Source: Treponema ruminis (GTDB lineage: Bacteria; Spirochaetota; Spirochaetia; Treponematales; Treponemataceae). From it: a stretch of DNA of 64,000 bases. The number at the start of each line of letters is the position of its first letter. Positions within the stretch are counted from its first letter, which is position 1. This document shows, one piece after another, positions 26,224-35,752 of this stretch. The position numbers and the translations under genes were made by a program. The notes under the pieces were generated by a model. It was not told where the DNA came from. It did no database searches and worked only from the letters and a program-made list of their open reading frames with translations. The stretch covers positions 2,831,583-2,895,582 of the forward strand of contig CP031518.1 in the NCBI GenBank assembly GCA_017161305.1, in the 5' to 3' direction.

Positions 26224-27744
26224 ATGAGCATTATGTGGAAAAAGGTACTGCTGGCCGCAGCCTTGGCGGCATTTGCCACCACTGCCGTGATGGCTGACGA
26301 CCTTCCGTCTTTCGATACCCCGAGCGACAACTCGATTCCCGGTTTTGGCGATGAGAGTGGCTCGCTTCCCGGTTTCGAGTCTGATTCGGGTTCCGCTTCC
26401 AGCTCGAGCTTCGGTGCCGCTTCCAGCGCCTTGGCCATCAGCGGAGAGGGTGGAGCCTCGTCCCGCTGGTTCCTTGCCGGAGCGAGCGACATCGAGGACC
26501 GCGCGGTCCAGATGGATCCCTATTTTCGGCTGAACTTCTCCTACAGCGGTTCCATCGGCGAGGTGGAGGCGAAGCTGAAGGTCAATGAGCGGATCCTGAA
26601 GGACAACCCTGAGGATGTCATCGACGAGTTGACGCTTCGCGCCTATCTGGGCGATTTCGTCCTCGAGGCTGGCAAGATGAAGCTGGTCTGGGGCAAGGGC
26701 GACAAGGTCCATGTCCTGGACAACTTCAACAGCGACGACTATTCCGACTTCATCTTCCCGGACTACATCGACCGCCGCATCGCCGTGCCGATGGTGCACG
26801 TCGCCTACAACATGGACAACGGCATGAGGCTTGAGGGTGCCTACACCCCGTACATGACCGGCACCCGCTACGCCTCCAGTGGTCCGTGGGTCCCGGAACG
26901 CACGCTGCTTGACGCCTACCAGGCGGCGAACAAGACTGCAAAGGAGAATCCTCTCTATGGATCTTCGTACACAGAGCCTACCTTGGGTAGTTTCAGTGCA
27001 ACGAAACTGTACGGAATCTACAAGGACAACCTGCCGGACACCCGCACCCTGAAGTACGGCCAGTTCGGTCTGCGGGCCACCGGTACCGTCGGTTCGTTCG
27101 ACTGGGGCGCCTCCTACTTCTACGGAAGGATGAAGGATTCCTCGATCCACTCTGAAGAGCTGGTGAGGATGTTGTTGAATGCGGGATCTCCCGCTAATGT
27201 GGCTGTTGGTCAGCTGTACGACTACGACCGCATGCAGGTCTTCGGACTGGAGGGTGCGACCGTCGTGGGAGGATTCAACTTCCGTGCCGAGCTCGGCTAC
27301 TTCCTGACCGATGATGTCGATGGCGACGATCCGTATGTGCACAACAACAGCCTGCAGTGGGTCTTCGGCTTCGACCGCGACCTGCCGTGGAACAACCTGA
27401 ACGTCAACATCCAGACCCAGGGAAAGTATATCCTGCATGGGGATGACGTGAAGGACAACGGGGTCGGCGATGTGGACTACAACGGGGAGAAGGCCTGGGT
27501 GCAGAACCGCCTCGTGCTGGATATCACCGACAGCTGGATGCATGAGAAGCTGAAGCCAGAGCTGAAGCTGGTCTGGAACATCGAGCTGGAAGACGTGGTC
27601 GTCATGCCGCAGGTTTCCTATCAGCTGATGGAGGGCCTGGACGTCTCGTTGGCCGGTCTCTACATCTACTCGGGCGACAACGGACAGTTCTACGATTTCA
27701 AGGACAATTCCTTTGTCCAAGTCGGAGCTGTCTACAAGTTCTGA
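26224..27744 (+). CDS. Outer-membrane beta-barrel partner of RND cassette 1
   Basis: 506 residues. A signal peptide ends near AVMA; the mature N-terminus (about 25-60) is acidic and serine-rich with PSFDTPSD, PGFGDESG and PGFESDSG, related to the repeats in the RND partner. The rest alternates short amphipathic strands, with GDFVLEAGKMKLVWGKGDKV typical of DUF1302-like porins, and ends VGAVYKF, a Bam-type C-terminal phenylalanine. AAGGAGG precedes the start, 18 bases after the LolA-like gene. It should be the outer-membrane exit or docking site of the cassette. Confidence 0.82.
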   Translation: MSIMWKKVLLAAALAAFATTAVMADDLPSFDTPSDNSIPGFGDESGSLPGFESDSGSASSSSFGAASSALAISGEGGASSRWFLAGASDIEDRAVQMDPYFRLNFSYSGSIGEVEAKLKVNERILKDNPEDVIDELTLRAYLGDFVLEAGKMKLVWGKGDKVHVLDNFNSDDYSDFIFPDYIDRRIAVPMVHVAYNMDNGMRLEGAYTPYMTGTRYASSGPWVPERTLLDAYQAANKTAKENPLYGSSYTEPTLGSFSATKLYGIYKDNLPDTRTLKYGQFGLRATGTVGSFDWGASYFYGRMKDSSIHSEELVRMLLNAGSPANVAVGQLYDYDRMQVFGLEGATVVGGFNFRAELGYFLTDDVDGDDPYVHNNSLQWVFGFDRDLPWNNLNVNIQTQGKYILHGDDVKDNGVGDVDYNGEKAWVQNRLVLDITDSWMHEKLKPELKLVWNIELEDVVVMPQVSYQLMEGLDVSLAGLYIYSGDNGQFYDFKDNSFVQVGAVYKF

Positions 27745-27770
27745 TTCCGTATCTCCTGTTTTTGCGTGGA

Positions 27771-27800
27771 CGGCCGTCCTTCGGGGCGGCCGCTCTTGTC
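27771..27800 (+). terminator. Terminator of RND cassette 1
   Basis: A 9-bp stem with one G-U pair (arms 27771-27779 and 27784-27792) closes a TTCG tetraloop, followed by a T-rich stretch. A very stable hairpin. Confidence 0.8.
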
Positions 27801-27829
27801 TTGACATATCTTCTTTAGCCATCTATAGT
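27801..27829 (+). promoter_or_regulatory. Promoter of the first MATE gene, leaderless geometry
   Basis: TTGACA (27801-27806), 17 bases, TATAGT (27824-27829). The box ends ten bases before the ATG at 27840 and no Shine-Dalgarno is present. Confidence 0.75.
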
Positions 27830-27839
27830 TCACAGCATT

Positions 27840-29168
27840 ATGCGTATCCAGCTTTCAGACCATTTTACCTATGGGCGCCTTTTCCGTTTCACCTTTCCCT
27901 CCATCATCATGATGGTGTTCACCTCGATCTATTCGGTCGTTGACGGCTTTTTCATTTCCAACTACGTCGGCAAGGTGCCGTTTGCCGCCTTGAACCTGGT
28001 CATGCCCCTCTTCATCATCCTTGGTTCCGTGGGGTTCATGCTGGGATCCGGGGGCAACGCGATTGTGGCGCGGACCTTGGGGGAGGGGGATAGGTCAAAG
28101 GCGAACCGCTACTTCTCGTTCCTGGTGCTGGCCTGTATGGGTTTGGGCTTGCTGGTCTTTCTTGTGGGATTCGCCTCGCTTTCCCCTATCGCCCGGTTCC
28201 TTGGCGCGAGTGGCGAGATCTTGGGCAATTCGGTGCTCTATGGCCGGATCGTGTTGTGCGGCATGCCGTTCTTCATGTTGCAGAACCTGTTCCAGAGTTT
28301 CTGCATCACCGCTGAACGGCCGAAACTCGGACTGGCGTTCACGGTTGCCAGCGGCCTCGCCAACATGATTCTTGACGCATTGTTCGTCGCTGTCTTCAAA
28401 TGGGGGCTTGCAGGCGCAGCCTGGGCTACCGTAATCAGCGAGGTCGTCGGAGGTCTTGGTCCTGTCTTCTATTTCCTCAGACCGAACGCGAGCCTTTTGC
28501 GGCTTGGACGCACCCGCTGGTATGGGAGAGTGCTGTTGCAATCCTGTTTCAACGGGTCTTCGGAGTTGATGAGCAACATAGCCGCCAGTATCGTCTCGGT
28601 GCTCTACAACTGGCAGTTGCTTTCCTACGCGGGGCCTGACGGAGTGGCGGCATATGGAGTGCTGATGTACATCAGTTTCTTCTTCAGCGCCATGTTCATC
28701 GGTTACGCTGTCGGCGTCTCTCCGGTAGTCGGTTTCCACTACGGGGCTGGCAACAAGAAGGAACTGAAGAACCTCCTGCATAGAAGCTTTTTGCTGATTG
28801 GCGTGTCGGGTATTTGCATGTGGGCGTTGGCATCGCTGAGCGCTCCTTCGCTCTGCCGGGTTTTCGTGGGATATGACGAGAACCTGTATCGGATGACGGT
28901 GGGGGCGCTGAGAATCCACGCTTTCTGCTTTTTGCTTGGTGGTTTCAACATCTTCACCTCCTCGTTCTTCACTGCGTTGAACAACGGAGGGGTGAGCGCG
29001 CTAGTCTCGTTCCTCCGGACATTGGTCTTTGAGACGGGAAGCGTGGAGCTGTTGCCGCTGGCGTTGGGGCTCAATGGCATATGGGCGGCAACCGTCATCG
29101 CGGAGAGCGCCGCGCTGACAGTGAGCTTGCTGTGTCTGTTTTGGCAACGGCCCCGTTATGGATATTGA
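27840..29168 (+). CDS. MATE-family efflux transporter
   Basis: 442 residues, 12 predicted helices. TFPSIIMMVFTSIYSVVDGFFI, the GSGGNAIVARTLGEGD loop and NMILDALFVAVFKWGLAGAAWATV in both halves are typical of the MepA-like MATE branch. It should export cationic or amphipathic drugs or metabolites using Na+ or H+. It has a consensus promoter but no ribosome-binding site. Its last 74 bases overlap the 3' end of the oppositely oriented, interrupted MATE gene. Confidence 0.92.
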   Translation: MRIQLSDHFTYGRLFRFTFPSIIMMVFTSIYSVVDGFFISNYVGKVPFAALNLVMPLFIILGSVGFMLGSGGNAIVARTLGEGDRSKANRYFSFLVLACMGLGLLVFLVGFASLSPIARFLGASGEILGNSVLYGRIVLCGMPFFMLQNLFQSFCITAERPKLGLAFTVASGLANMILDALFVAVFKWGLAGAAWATVISEVVGGLGPVFYFLRPNASLLRLGRTRWYGRVLLQSCFNGSSELMSNIAASIVSVLYNWQLLSYAGPDGVAAYGVLMYISFFFSAMFIGYAVGVSPVVGFHYGAGNKKELKNLLHRSFLLIGVSGICMWALASLSAPSLCRVFVGYDENLYRMTVGALRIHAFCFLLGGFNIFTSSFFTALNNGGVSALVSFLRTLVFETGSVELLPLALGLNGIWAATVIAESAALTVSLLCLFWQRPRYGY

Positions 29169-30492
29169 GTTCCTTGTGTAGACGGACCAGCAGGATGATG
29201 GCGGTCGCTTGCCCGACCAAGTCGCCGAAGAAGTAGCAGTACCAGACCCCGGAAAGCCCGATGCAATGGGCGAGGAGGTAGGCCGCGGGAAGCACTCCTA
29301 GCACCTGCCTGCTCAGGGTGATCAGCGCGGCGCGCATCCCTTTGCCGAAGCCTTGCAGGTAGGCCGCGGTCTGATAGAGCAGGGGAGCGCCGATAAAGCA
29401 CAGGCTGACCCGGGGAAAGGCGATTTCCATCTGCCTTGCCAGCTCCGCGCTTGGGCGGAACATGCCATACAGCCATTCGGGGTGTATCTGGAAAAGCGGG
29501 AATCCGAATCCCAGCATGTACAGATAGGTAAAGCAGAGAGACCAGCGATAGGCGCTGCGAGTCCGGTCGATCCTGTTCGCTCCATAGTTGAAGCTGGTGA
29601 TCGGGACCAGACTGTTCGACATGCCGTGCATCGGCAGGAAGATGAAGGTTTCGACTTTGATATACAGCCCGTAGGCGGTCACCGCGAGCGGAGTGAACCC
29701 GATCAGGATCTTGTTGACCAATGTCAGGCTGATCGAGCCGCTTGCCTGCAGCAGCATGGTCGGTACCCCGATGGCGAGGATGGTTCCTGCGGCGCTTTTC
29801 CTCCATATCCGTTGTCCGTGTTGCAGGCAGGAGAGCTTGTCGCTGCGGACAAGCAGGACTGTGGCGATAGCGCAACTGGCGGCCTGCCCGATGATCGAGG
29901 CCCAGGCGGCACCGGCGACCCCCATGTCCAGGCCGAACATCAGGATCGGATCCAGAATCAGATTGCAAACGACGCCCACCGCCAGGCAGAGCAGGGTATG
30001 GAGGCTTTCCCCAGTACCCTGCAGCATGAAGGTGATGACTCCTCCTGTGACCTGGAAGCCACAGAGGACGATGCTGATGCCGATGTAGGTCAGGGAGAAA
30101 TCCGCGAGTGCCGGATCGTCAGTGAAGAAGCGGACATAGGCCCCCACCAACGGTCCGCCAAAGACGAGAAAGAGCAGGGAGATTCCCAAGCTCATGCCCA
30201 AGGCGGTGTTGCCCGCCTCGTTCGCATCACGTTGCTCGCCTCTGCCCAGACGGCGGCTGATTGCCCCGCTTGCGCCAAGCCCCAGGCCGCCAGTCAGGGC
30301 GACGACCAGCTGCTGGATCGGGTAGGCGAGGCTCAGGGCCGCGATGGGACCGTTCCCGAGCCGGGAGACATAGAGCTAGTCGATGATGTTGTACAACGCC
30401 TCAAGGGCCATGCTGAGCATGATGGGGAGTCCCAGTTTCAGGACCAGGATGGGAATCCTCTCCGTGCCCATGCGGTTGGAAGGAGCCTGCAT
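29095..30492 (-). pseudogene. MATE-family transporter interrupted by an in-frame TAG
   Basis: From the ATG at 30492 the frame reads a normal MATE N-terminus up to ALEALYNIID, then TAG at 30376-30378, then LYVSRLGNGPIAALSLAYP and an intact remainder to 29095. The adjacent intact MATE has YNIVDSVFVSM at the same place, so the stop replaces a serine-like residue in helix 1 and a single TCG-to-TAG change would explain it. No other lesion is seen. The remaining 3' part begins with an alternative TTG at 30201 and would lack helices 1-2. Recent nonsense mutation, a sequencing error, or rarely suppression; it overlaps the convergent MATE gene by 74 bases. Confidence 0.8.
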
Positions 30493-30516
30493 ACCTTTGG
30501 TAATAACGGATTTCCT

Positions 30517-31869
30517 TTATTTGAACAACGGTTTTACTTTACGCCGGTATTCCCAGGCAAAAAGCGTGATGACGAGCGTGAGGCTGACGGTCTCGGCGAT
30601 GATGAAGGCGAACCAGACGGCGTGCAGGCCCTGGATTCTGGCAAGGATCCAGGCGGCAGGAAGCAGGACGACCAGCTGGCGGGTCAGGCTGACAACCATC
30701 GAGAGGATACCGTCCCCAACCGCCTGGAAGAGCCCCATCAGGCAGATGGAGATACCTGCGGGGACAAAGCAGAGCGAGAGTATCGGCAGCGCGTGTTCGC
30801 CGATGGTCCGCATCTGTTCCCCTGCATGGAACAAGGAGAGCAGGAAGTCTGGAAAAATCGTGAAGCCCAAGGTCCCAAGGCACATGATGGCGGTGGCGAT
30901 GGAGACTGCGGTACGGATCGCCTGGTTCATGCGCCGGGGGTTTTTGGCACCGAAATTGTAGCCGACAATGGGAATCAGGCCGCTGTTCAGGCCGAAAACC
31001 GGCATGAAAACGAAGCTTTGCAATTTGAAATAGACGCCGAATACAGAAACCGGGGCCATGCCGAAGGCGACCAGGATCTTGTTCAGACCGCTGGTCATCA
31101 CCGTTCCGATCGACTGCATGACAATGGAAGGAAGCCCCACCGCGTAGATTTCCCTGATGGTCTGGACGTGCAGCTTCCTGTTCTCCGGTTTCAGCGTGAC
31201 ATATGGGTTCCGCTTGACGAACAGGTAGCTGAGCAGGGCGGAGACGTGCTGCCCAAGTACCGTGGCGATTGCCGCGCCTGCTATGCCCATGCGGGGGAAT
31301 CCTGCCAGCCCGAAGATCAAGACCGGGTCCATGACGATATTGGTCGCCGCGCCGGCGAGCTGGACGATCATCGGATGCACCGTATCCCCGGTGGCCTGCA
31401 TGATCCGTTCCAGCGTGATGTCGATGAAGATGGCTCCGCTTGCCACCAGGCACCAGCGGGTGTAGACAGTTCCCATCTCCACCAGTTCCGCGTCATCGGA
31501 GAAGAGCCTGAAGAAGGGACGGGAGAGGAACAGGCCGATCATGATGAAGGCGGCCCATCCGAACAAAGCCAGGGTGATGCCTTGGCTTGCCGCTTGCTCC
31601 GCACCGTCCCGGTTCTTGGCCCCGAGGTTGCGGGCGATCAGGCTGCCGACACCGATGGCGGTTCCCACGGCGACCGAACCCATCAGGTTCTGGAGCGGAA
31701 ACGCAAGGCTGACAGCCGCGAGCGCCGCCTCGCTGTACATGGAGACGAAAACCGAGTCGACGATGTTGTAGAGCGCGAGCACCAGCATGCTGACCATGAT
31801 CGGCAATGACATGGATATGACAAGGCGGGGAACGGGAAGGACTCCCATCCGATTTTCTGCATGTTCCAT
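30517..31869 (-). CDS. MATE-family efflux transporter
   Basis: 450 residues, 12 helices. SLPIMVSMLVLALYNIVDSVFV, GVGSLIARNLGAKNRDGAEQA and GAATNIVMDPVLIFGLAGFP identify the family. It lies upstream of the interrupted MATE gene on the same strand with only 24 bases between them, so the two probably arose by duplication and share a transcript. TATGAT (31883-31878) with TTTACC 17 bases upstream ends eight bases before the ATG and no Shine-Dalgarno is visible, so this transcript too may be leaderless. Confidence 0.92.
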   Translation of the reverse strand: MEHAENRMGVLPVPRLVISMSLPIMVSMLVLALYNIVDSVFVSMYSEAALAAVSLAFPLQNLMGSVAVGTAIGVGSLIARNLGAKNRDGAEQAASQGITLALFGWAAFIMIGLFLSRPFFRLFSDDAELVEMGTVYTRWCLVASGAIFIDITLERIMQATGDTVHPMIVQLAGAATNIVMDPVLIFGLAGFPRMGIAGAAIATVLGQHVSALLSYLFVKRNPYVTLKPENRKLHVQTIREIYAVGLPSIVMQSIGTVMTSGLNKILVAFGMAPVSVFGVYFKLQSFVFMPVFGLNSGLIPIVGYNFGAKNPRRMNQAIRTAVSIATAIMCLGTLGFTIFPDFLLSLFHAGEQMRTIGEHALPILSLCFVPAGISICLMGLFQAVGDGILSMVVSLTRQLVVLLPAAWILARIQGLHAVWFAFIIAETVSLTLVITLFAWEYRRKVKPLFK

Positions 31870-31969
31870 AGGTGGCTATCATAGAGGAGACGTCGCGGTT
31901 GGTAAACAGATGGACATGCAAAAGCCTGACACATTACAATGATGCCGTTTGAGTAGGAGAAATACGCCC

Positions 31970-33271
31970 ATGATCGTGTGTAAGTTCGGGGGGAGCTCGG
32001 TTGCGACCGCCAGCCAAATCAAGAAGGTCAAGGCCATCATCGATGCCAACGCGGAGCGCAACGTGGTTGTGGTGTCCGCGCCTGGCAAGCGGTTCAAGGA
32101 CGATACCAAGGTCACCGACCTGCTCTATCAGTGCAACGACGCGGTGCGTGCCGGGGCGTCCTGCCGTCCGGTTTTCAGCAAGATCGAGGAGCGGTACCAT
32201 GACATCATCTCCGGACTGAAGATCCAGAGCCGCTGGCTGCAGCCGATCCTGGATGACGTCCGGTTGCACATCGATGCCGGCAGCGGTCCGAACTATGCCG
32301 CCAGCCGGGGCGAGTACCTCAATGCCCGGATCATCGCCAAGTATTTCGGATTCGAGTTCCTCGATACCGAGAGCCTGGTCATCCTGAAAGCCGACGGGTC
32401 GATTGATTCCCGTACCTACGACAACATCAGGCGTGTCTACAAGCCTGGCAAGAAATACGTGGTGCCTGGTTTCTACGGTTCCAACATCGAAGGGAAGATC
32501 CTGACCTTCGCCCGCGGCGGCAGCGATATCACCGGCTCGATTTTTTCCCGGGCGCTGAACGCCACGGTCTACGAGAACTGGACGGACGTCAGTGGTGTCT
32601 ACGGGGCGAATCCGACCATCGTGGAGGACGCGAAGCCTGTGGCCGAGATGACCTACGGCGAGGTGCGTGAGCTCTCTGGCGTCGGCGCAGGGGTCTTCCA
32701 GGAGGAGGCGATCGCCCCCATCTACGGCACCCAGATTCCCATCAACATCAAGAATACCAACAGGCCCGAGGATGTCGGGACGATGATCGTCCCCACCAGG
32801 AAAGGCGACGACCTGGTCGGCCTGTCTGCCAAGAAGGGCTACAACCGCATTACGGTCCGCAAGCTGATGTTGTTCAAGCAACGCGGTATCCGCCATGCGC
32901 TTTTGACCATGATGGTGGTCTTCGGCGTGCGTCCTGCTTTCAGTTGTTACGGCATCGACTCGATCGTCTGGTATTTCGATGCCTCGCTTGCCAGCGACAG
33001 CGTCCTGAGGATGATGTGCCAGCGCCTGAAAGACGAGTTCGACTTGCAGGAGGCCTTCGTGGAAAAGGGCTTCTCTATCGTCGGCGTGGTCGGCCAGGGG
33101 CTTCCCGAACATCCGGAAATCGTCTCCAAGTGCGCGATGTGCCTGCAGGAGAACCATATCCGGACGGTTTTCATCAACTACGGCGCTTCCGACCTCAGCA
33201 TGCTGATTGGCGTTCCGGAGGGAACCGAGGTGGAGGCGCAGAAGGTGCTTGCCAAGGCGCTTGGATTCTGA
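31970..33271 (+). CDS. Aspartate kinase
   Basis: 433 residues from the ATG at 31970, with AGGAG about 10 bases upstream; a TTG at 31949 would precede that site. It phosphorylates L-aspartate, the first step toward lysine, threonine, methionine and diaminopimelate. Visible: KFGGSSVAT at the N-terminus, FARGGSDITGSIFSRAL, NWTDVSGVYGANP and MTYGEVRELSGVGAGVFQEEA. A C-terminal pair of ACT-like domains carries feedback control. A single polypeptide without a fused homoserine dehydrogenase. No lysine riboswitch is visible in the short leader. Confidence 0.95.
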   Translation: MIVCKFGGSSVATASQIKKVKAIIDANAERNVVVVSAPGKRFKDDTKVTDLLYQCNDAVRAGASCRPVFSKIEERYHDIISGLKIQSRWLQPILDDVRLHIDAGSGPNYAASRGEYLNARIIAKYFGFEFLDTESLVILKADGSIDSRTYDNIRRVYKPGKKYVVPGFYGSNIEGKILTFARGGSDITGSIFSRALNATVYENWTDVSGVYGANPTIVEDAKPVAEMTYGEVRELSGVGAGVFQEEAIAPIYGTQIPINIKNTNRPEDVGTMIVPTRKGDDLVGLSAKKGYNRITVRKLMLFKQRGIRHALLTMMVVFGVRPAFSCYGIDSIVWYFDASLASDSVLRMMCQRLKDEFDLQEAFVEKGFSIVGVVGQGLPEHPEIVSKCAMCLQENHIRTVFINYGASDLSMLIGVPEGTEVEAQKVLAKALGF

Positions 33272-33288
33272 GTTCCTGTTTCGTCCGG

Positions 33289-33324
33289 TGGGCCTGGCGG
33301 GAAGATGCCAGGCCCATTCCTTCC
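33289..33324 (+). terminator. Probable terminator after aspartate kinase
   Basis: Ten-base arms (33289-33298 and 33307-33316, TGGGCCTGGC and its complement) followed by a pyrimidine tract ATTCCTTCC with few consecutive T residues. Confidence 0.55.
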
Positions 33325-33486
33325 TCCATATTCTCCATCTTTGCCATATATCCGTGACAAGAATGCATTCCAATCACACAAACCGTGAGTATCTTGAAAA
33401 CAGGGACGAGGCAGGGCTGATCATTCCATCTCCGACTTCGCTGAAGCCATCCGAGTGAACACCGCCCCATCTCTTGAAGGTGTCGT

Positions 33487-33738
33487 ATGGATACTGCGAA
33501 GATGAAGGAACTCCTGAATGATCAGAAGGTCGTGAAGATCTTGATGACTCGTCGTGGTCAGACGAAGGGAATCCAGAAACTGTTCCGCTCCCATGGCCTG
33601 GAAGTGACGATGATCGAGGCCGAGACAATCGACAAGACCATCGAGAAGGACTTGCCGGAAGGGGCTGACGAGAGCGCGTTCGCGAAAGCTGCCCAGAAAG
33701 CGATTCCCGAGCTGGAGAAGCAGTTCAAGATTTCTTGA
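33487..33738 (+). CDS. Small hypothetical protein
   Basis: 83 residues, soluble, with GAAGGTG upstream of the ATG and a strong terminator after the stop, so it looks like a real monocistronic gene. The sequence begins with helices (MKELLNDQKVVKILMTRRGQTKGIQKLFRSHG is cut by basic residues), then an EVTMIEAETIDKTI strand-helix and an acidic helical end. I recognise no family. Its size and the alternation loosely recall glutaredoxin-size folds, but there is no cysteine at all. Confidence 0.65.
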   Translation: MDTAKMKELLNDQKVVKILMTRRGQTKGIQKLFRSHGLEVTMIEAETIDKTIEKDLPEGADESAFAKAAQKAIPELEKQFKIS

Positions 33739-33761
33739 GCAGGGCTTTCTTCCCTGTCTGG

Positions 33762-33786
33762 CCTTCCCGGAAGGGAAGGTCTTTTT
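33762..33786 (+). terminator. Terminator after the small hypothetical gene
   Basis: CCTTCCC, loop GGAA, GGGAAGG, then TCTTTTT. Confidence 0.85.
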
Positions 33787-33916
33787 GTCTCTGGAGGATA
33801 TCCAAGTTCCTGCCTTCGGCTCCATCGATGCCCCGGCCGTCTCTGAAGCTGTCGCTGTCTGATGGCCGAAGGAGAGGGAGCGATCCTGCATGCCGTATCG
33901 GTCCGTTCGCGTCGCG

Positions 33917-33957
33917 CAAAAAAACACCAGGCTGTCTCACGCAACCAGCCTGGTGTC
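33917..33957 (-). terminator. Terminator of the ABC ATPase gene
   Basis: On the minus strand an 11-bp perfect stem (arms 33956-33946 and 33934-33924, ACACCAGGCTG and complement) followed by a run of T residues. Confidence 0.9.
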
Positions 33958-33994
33958 GTAACTCAATAATCTATCCTGAGTCGAGATGGACGAA

Positions 33995-35179
33995 TCAGTC
34001 CTCTTTCTTCTGGCCGACAGCGGAAGGGGCCATCAAGGGCACCTTGCTGCCGAGCACCAGCTCGGTATCGGGGTCGAAGAACTTGGCTTTGGCCATATCC
34101 GGAACCAGAGCGATGCGGACGCCGCTCGTGACGGTGTGCTTCGGATCGATCTTGCCGATGACCTGGCCGTTCTTGGTGGCCACGTAGACGTGGGTCTCAG
34201 AACCAAGGGGCTCGACAACGGTGGTATGACCATTGATGGTCACGCCTTCCTGGGCTTCCTTGCTGAATTCGACGTCTTCGGGGCGAATGCCGAAGATGAC
34301 TTCCTTGCCAACGTAGGGCTTCAGGAACTTCGCCTGCTCGGGCAGCACCTTGAGGTCGAACGGCTTGAACTGCTTGGTCTCTTCCTTCTCGTTCTCGGGA
34401 GCGACCTCGACGACGTAGATGTCGGTGCCTCTCGCCTCGACCTTGGTCTCCAGGAAGTTCATCGGAGGCGAACCGATGAAGCCGGCGACGAACTTGTTCT
34501 GCGGCTCGTTGTACAGCTCGAGCGGCTTTCCAATCTGCTGGATGACGCCAAACTTCATGACAACGATCTTGTCCGCCATCGTCAGAGCCTCGACCTGGTC
34601 GTGGGTGACGTAAATCATCGTCGCCTGCAGTCTGTGGTGCAGTGCGGAAATCTCGGCTCTCATCTGGACACGAAGCTTGGCATCCAAGTTGGAGAGCGGC
34701 TCGTCGAAGAGGAAGACCTTCGGCTGGCGCACGATGGCTCTTCCGACCGCGACACGCTGTCTCTGGCCACCGGAGAGGGCCTTCGGCTTTCTGTCGAGGA
34801 GCTCGGTGATCTCGAGGATGTCCGCTGCCGCGCGCACACGGCGGTCGATCTCTTCCTTCGCGAACTTGCGGATCTTGAGACCGAATGCCATGTTGTCATA
34901 GACAGTCATGTGGGGGTACAGAGCATAGTTCTGGAACACCATCGCGATGTCTCTGTCCTTCGGGGGAACGTCATTGACGAGCTTGCCGTCAATGAGAAGC
35001 TCGCCGCTCGTGATGTCTTCAAGACCGGCGATCATACGAAGCGTGGTGGACTTACCGCAGCCGGAAGGGCCGACAAGGACGACAAACTCCTTGTCCTCAA
35101 TGTCGATGTTGACATTGTCGACGGCTTTTACTCCACCATCGTACACCTTACAGATGTTCTTAAGTTGTACAGTGGCCAT
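33995..35179 (-). CDS. UgpC/MalK-type ABC sugar importer ATPase
   Basis: 394 residues. Walker [10 protein letters not shown] at 37-45, [14 protein letters not shown] signature, [12 protein letters not shown] Walker [11 protein letters not shown] switch, then a C-terminal TOBE/OB region (about 240-394) containing [11 protein letters not shown]. It energises one or more carbohydrate ABC importers; no permease or binding protein is nearby, which fits a shared ATPase serving several importers as described for MsmK/UgpC-type proteins. A consensus promoter, GGAGG site and strong terminator show a monocistronic, probably highly expressed gene. Confidence 0.95.
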   Translation of the reverse strand: MATVQLKNICKVYDGGVKAVDNVNIDIEDKEFVVLVGPSGCGKSTTLRMIAGLEDITSGELLIDGKLVNDVPPKDRDIAMVFQNYALYPHMTVYDNMAFGLKIRKFAKEEIDRRVRAAADILEITELLDRKPKALSGGQRQRVAVGRAIVRQPKVFLFDEPLSNLDAKLRVQMRAEISALHHRLQATMIYVTHDQVEALTMADKIVVMKFGVIQQIGKPLELYNEPQNKFVAGFIGSPPMNFLETKVEARGTDIYVVEVAPENEKEETKQFKPFDLKVLPEQAKFLKPYVGKEVIFGIRPEDVEFSKEAQEGVTINGHTTVVEPLGSETHVYVATKNGQVIGKIDPKHTVTSGVRIALVPDMAKAKFFDPDTELVLGSKVPLMAPSAVGQKKED

Positions 35180-35207
35180 AATGCCTCCATAATTATGTTA
35201 TGCATCC

Positions 35208-35237
35208 ATCCTAGCGCTCGCCAAAAGCGGTTGTCAA
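35208..35237 (-). promoter_or_regulatory. Promoter of the ABC ATPase gene
   Basis: On the minus strand TTGACA (35237-35232), 18 bases, TAGGAT (35213-35208), 28 bases before the ATG. Confidence 0.65.
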
Positions 35238-35284
35238 ACTTTTTTTGCGGCAATTTCCTTGGAAAGGGCGAAATCGTCCGCATG

Positions 35285-35752
35285 TCAAGCGATGAAGGGG
35301 TCGTAGCCCTTCTTTCCGATGCCTTCGACCCAGGCGCGGGCGGCCGCCTTGGCCTTCTCCAGGTCATGGAACTGCCAGTTTCCACAGGTCCTGCGGGTGG
35401 CTCCGGGAATCGGCTGGTCCCAGGAGGCGAGCCGCTTGAGGATGGCCTCCATCTTGGCGGCGACCCCCATCGTGGAGTGCTCTCCCAGCAGCGTCAGGTA
35501 GAAGCCGGTCTTGCAACCCATCGGGGAGAAGTCGACCACCTCGCCAGGCCAATAGTCCCGGGAGAGCTCGGCGACGATGTGCTCGATGGTGTGCATCGCG
35601 GCCGAGTCGAGATACGCGACGTTGGGCTGGGTGAAACGGATATCGAATTTGGTAATCAGGTCCCCGTGCGGGGTCTCGATCCGGTCGCAGAGCCTGACGT
35701 ACGGGGCCCTGACCTTGTCATGGTCAAGATTGAAGCTGGGTACTTTGTCCAT
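35285..35752 (-). CDS. luxS: S-ribosylhomocysteine lyase LuxS
   Basis: 155 residues, full length. It splits S-ribosylhomocysteine into homocysteine and 4,5-dihydroxy-2,3-pentanedione, the precursor of autoinducer 2. The metal ligands are at their canonical places: H54 and H58 in HTIEH and C123 in RTCGNWQFHD. The catalytic cysteine is C80 in SPMGCKTGFY. Its ATG shares a base with the stop of the upstream nucleosidase gene, so both steps of S-adenosylhomocysteine recycling are co-translated. Confidence 0.97.
   Translation of the reverse strand: MDKVPSFNLDHDKVRAPYVRLCDRIETPHGDLITKFDIRFTQPNVAYLDSAAMHTIEHIVAELSRDYWPGEVVDFSPMGCKTGFYLTLLGEHSTMGVAAKMEAILKRLASWDQPIPGATRRTCGNWQFHDLEKAKAAARAWVEGIGKKGYDPFIA

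Noticed and set aside
25489-27822. 777-codon minus-strand frame opposite the LolA-like and barrel genes
   Set aside because: Same reason: antisense frame created by codon bias, with two real exported proteins on the other strand.
29353-31809. 818-codon plus-strand frame opposite the MATE genes
   Set aside because: Antisense to two MATE genes with clear family signatures; no membrane or domain features of its own.
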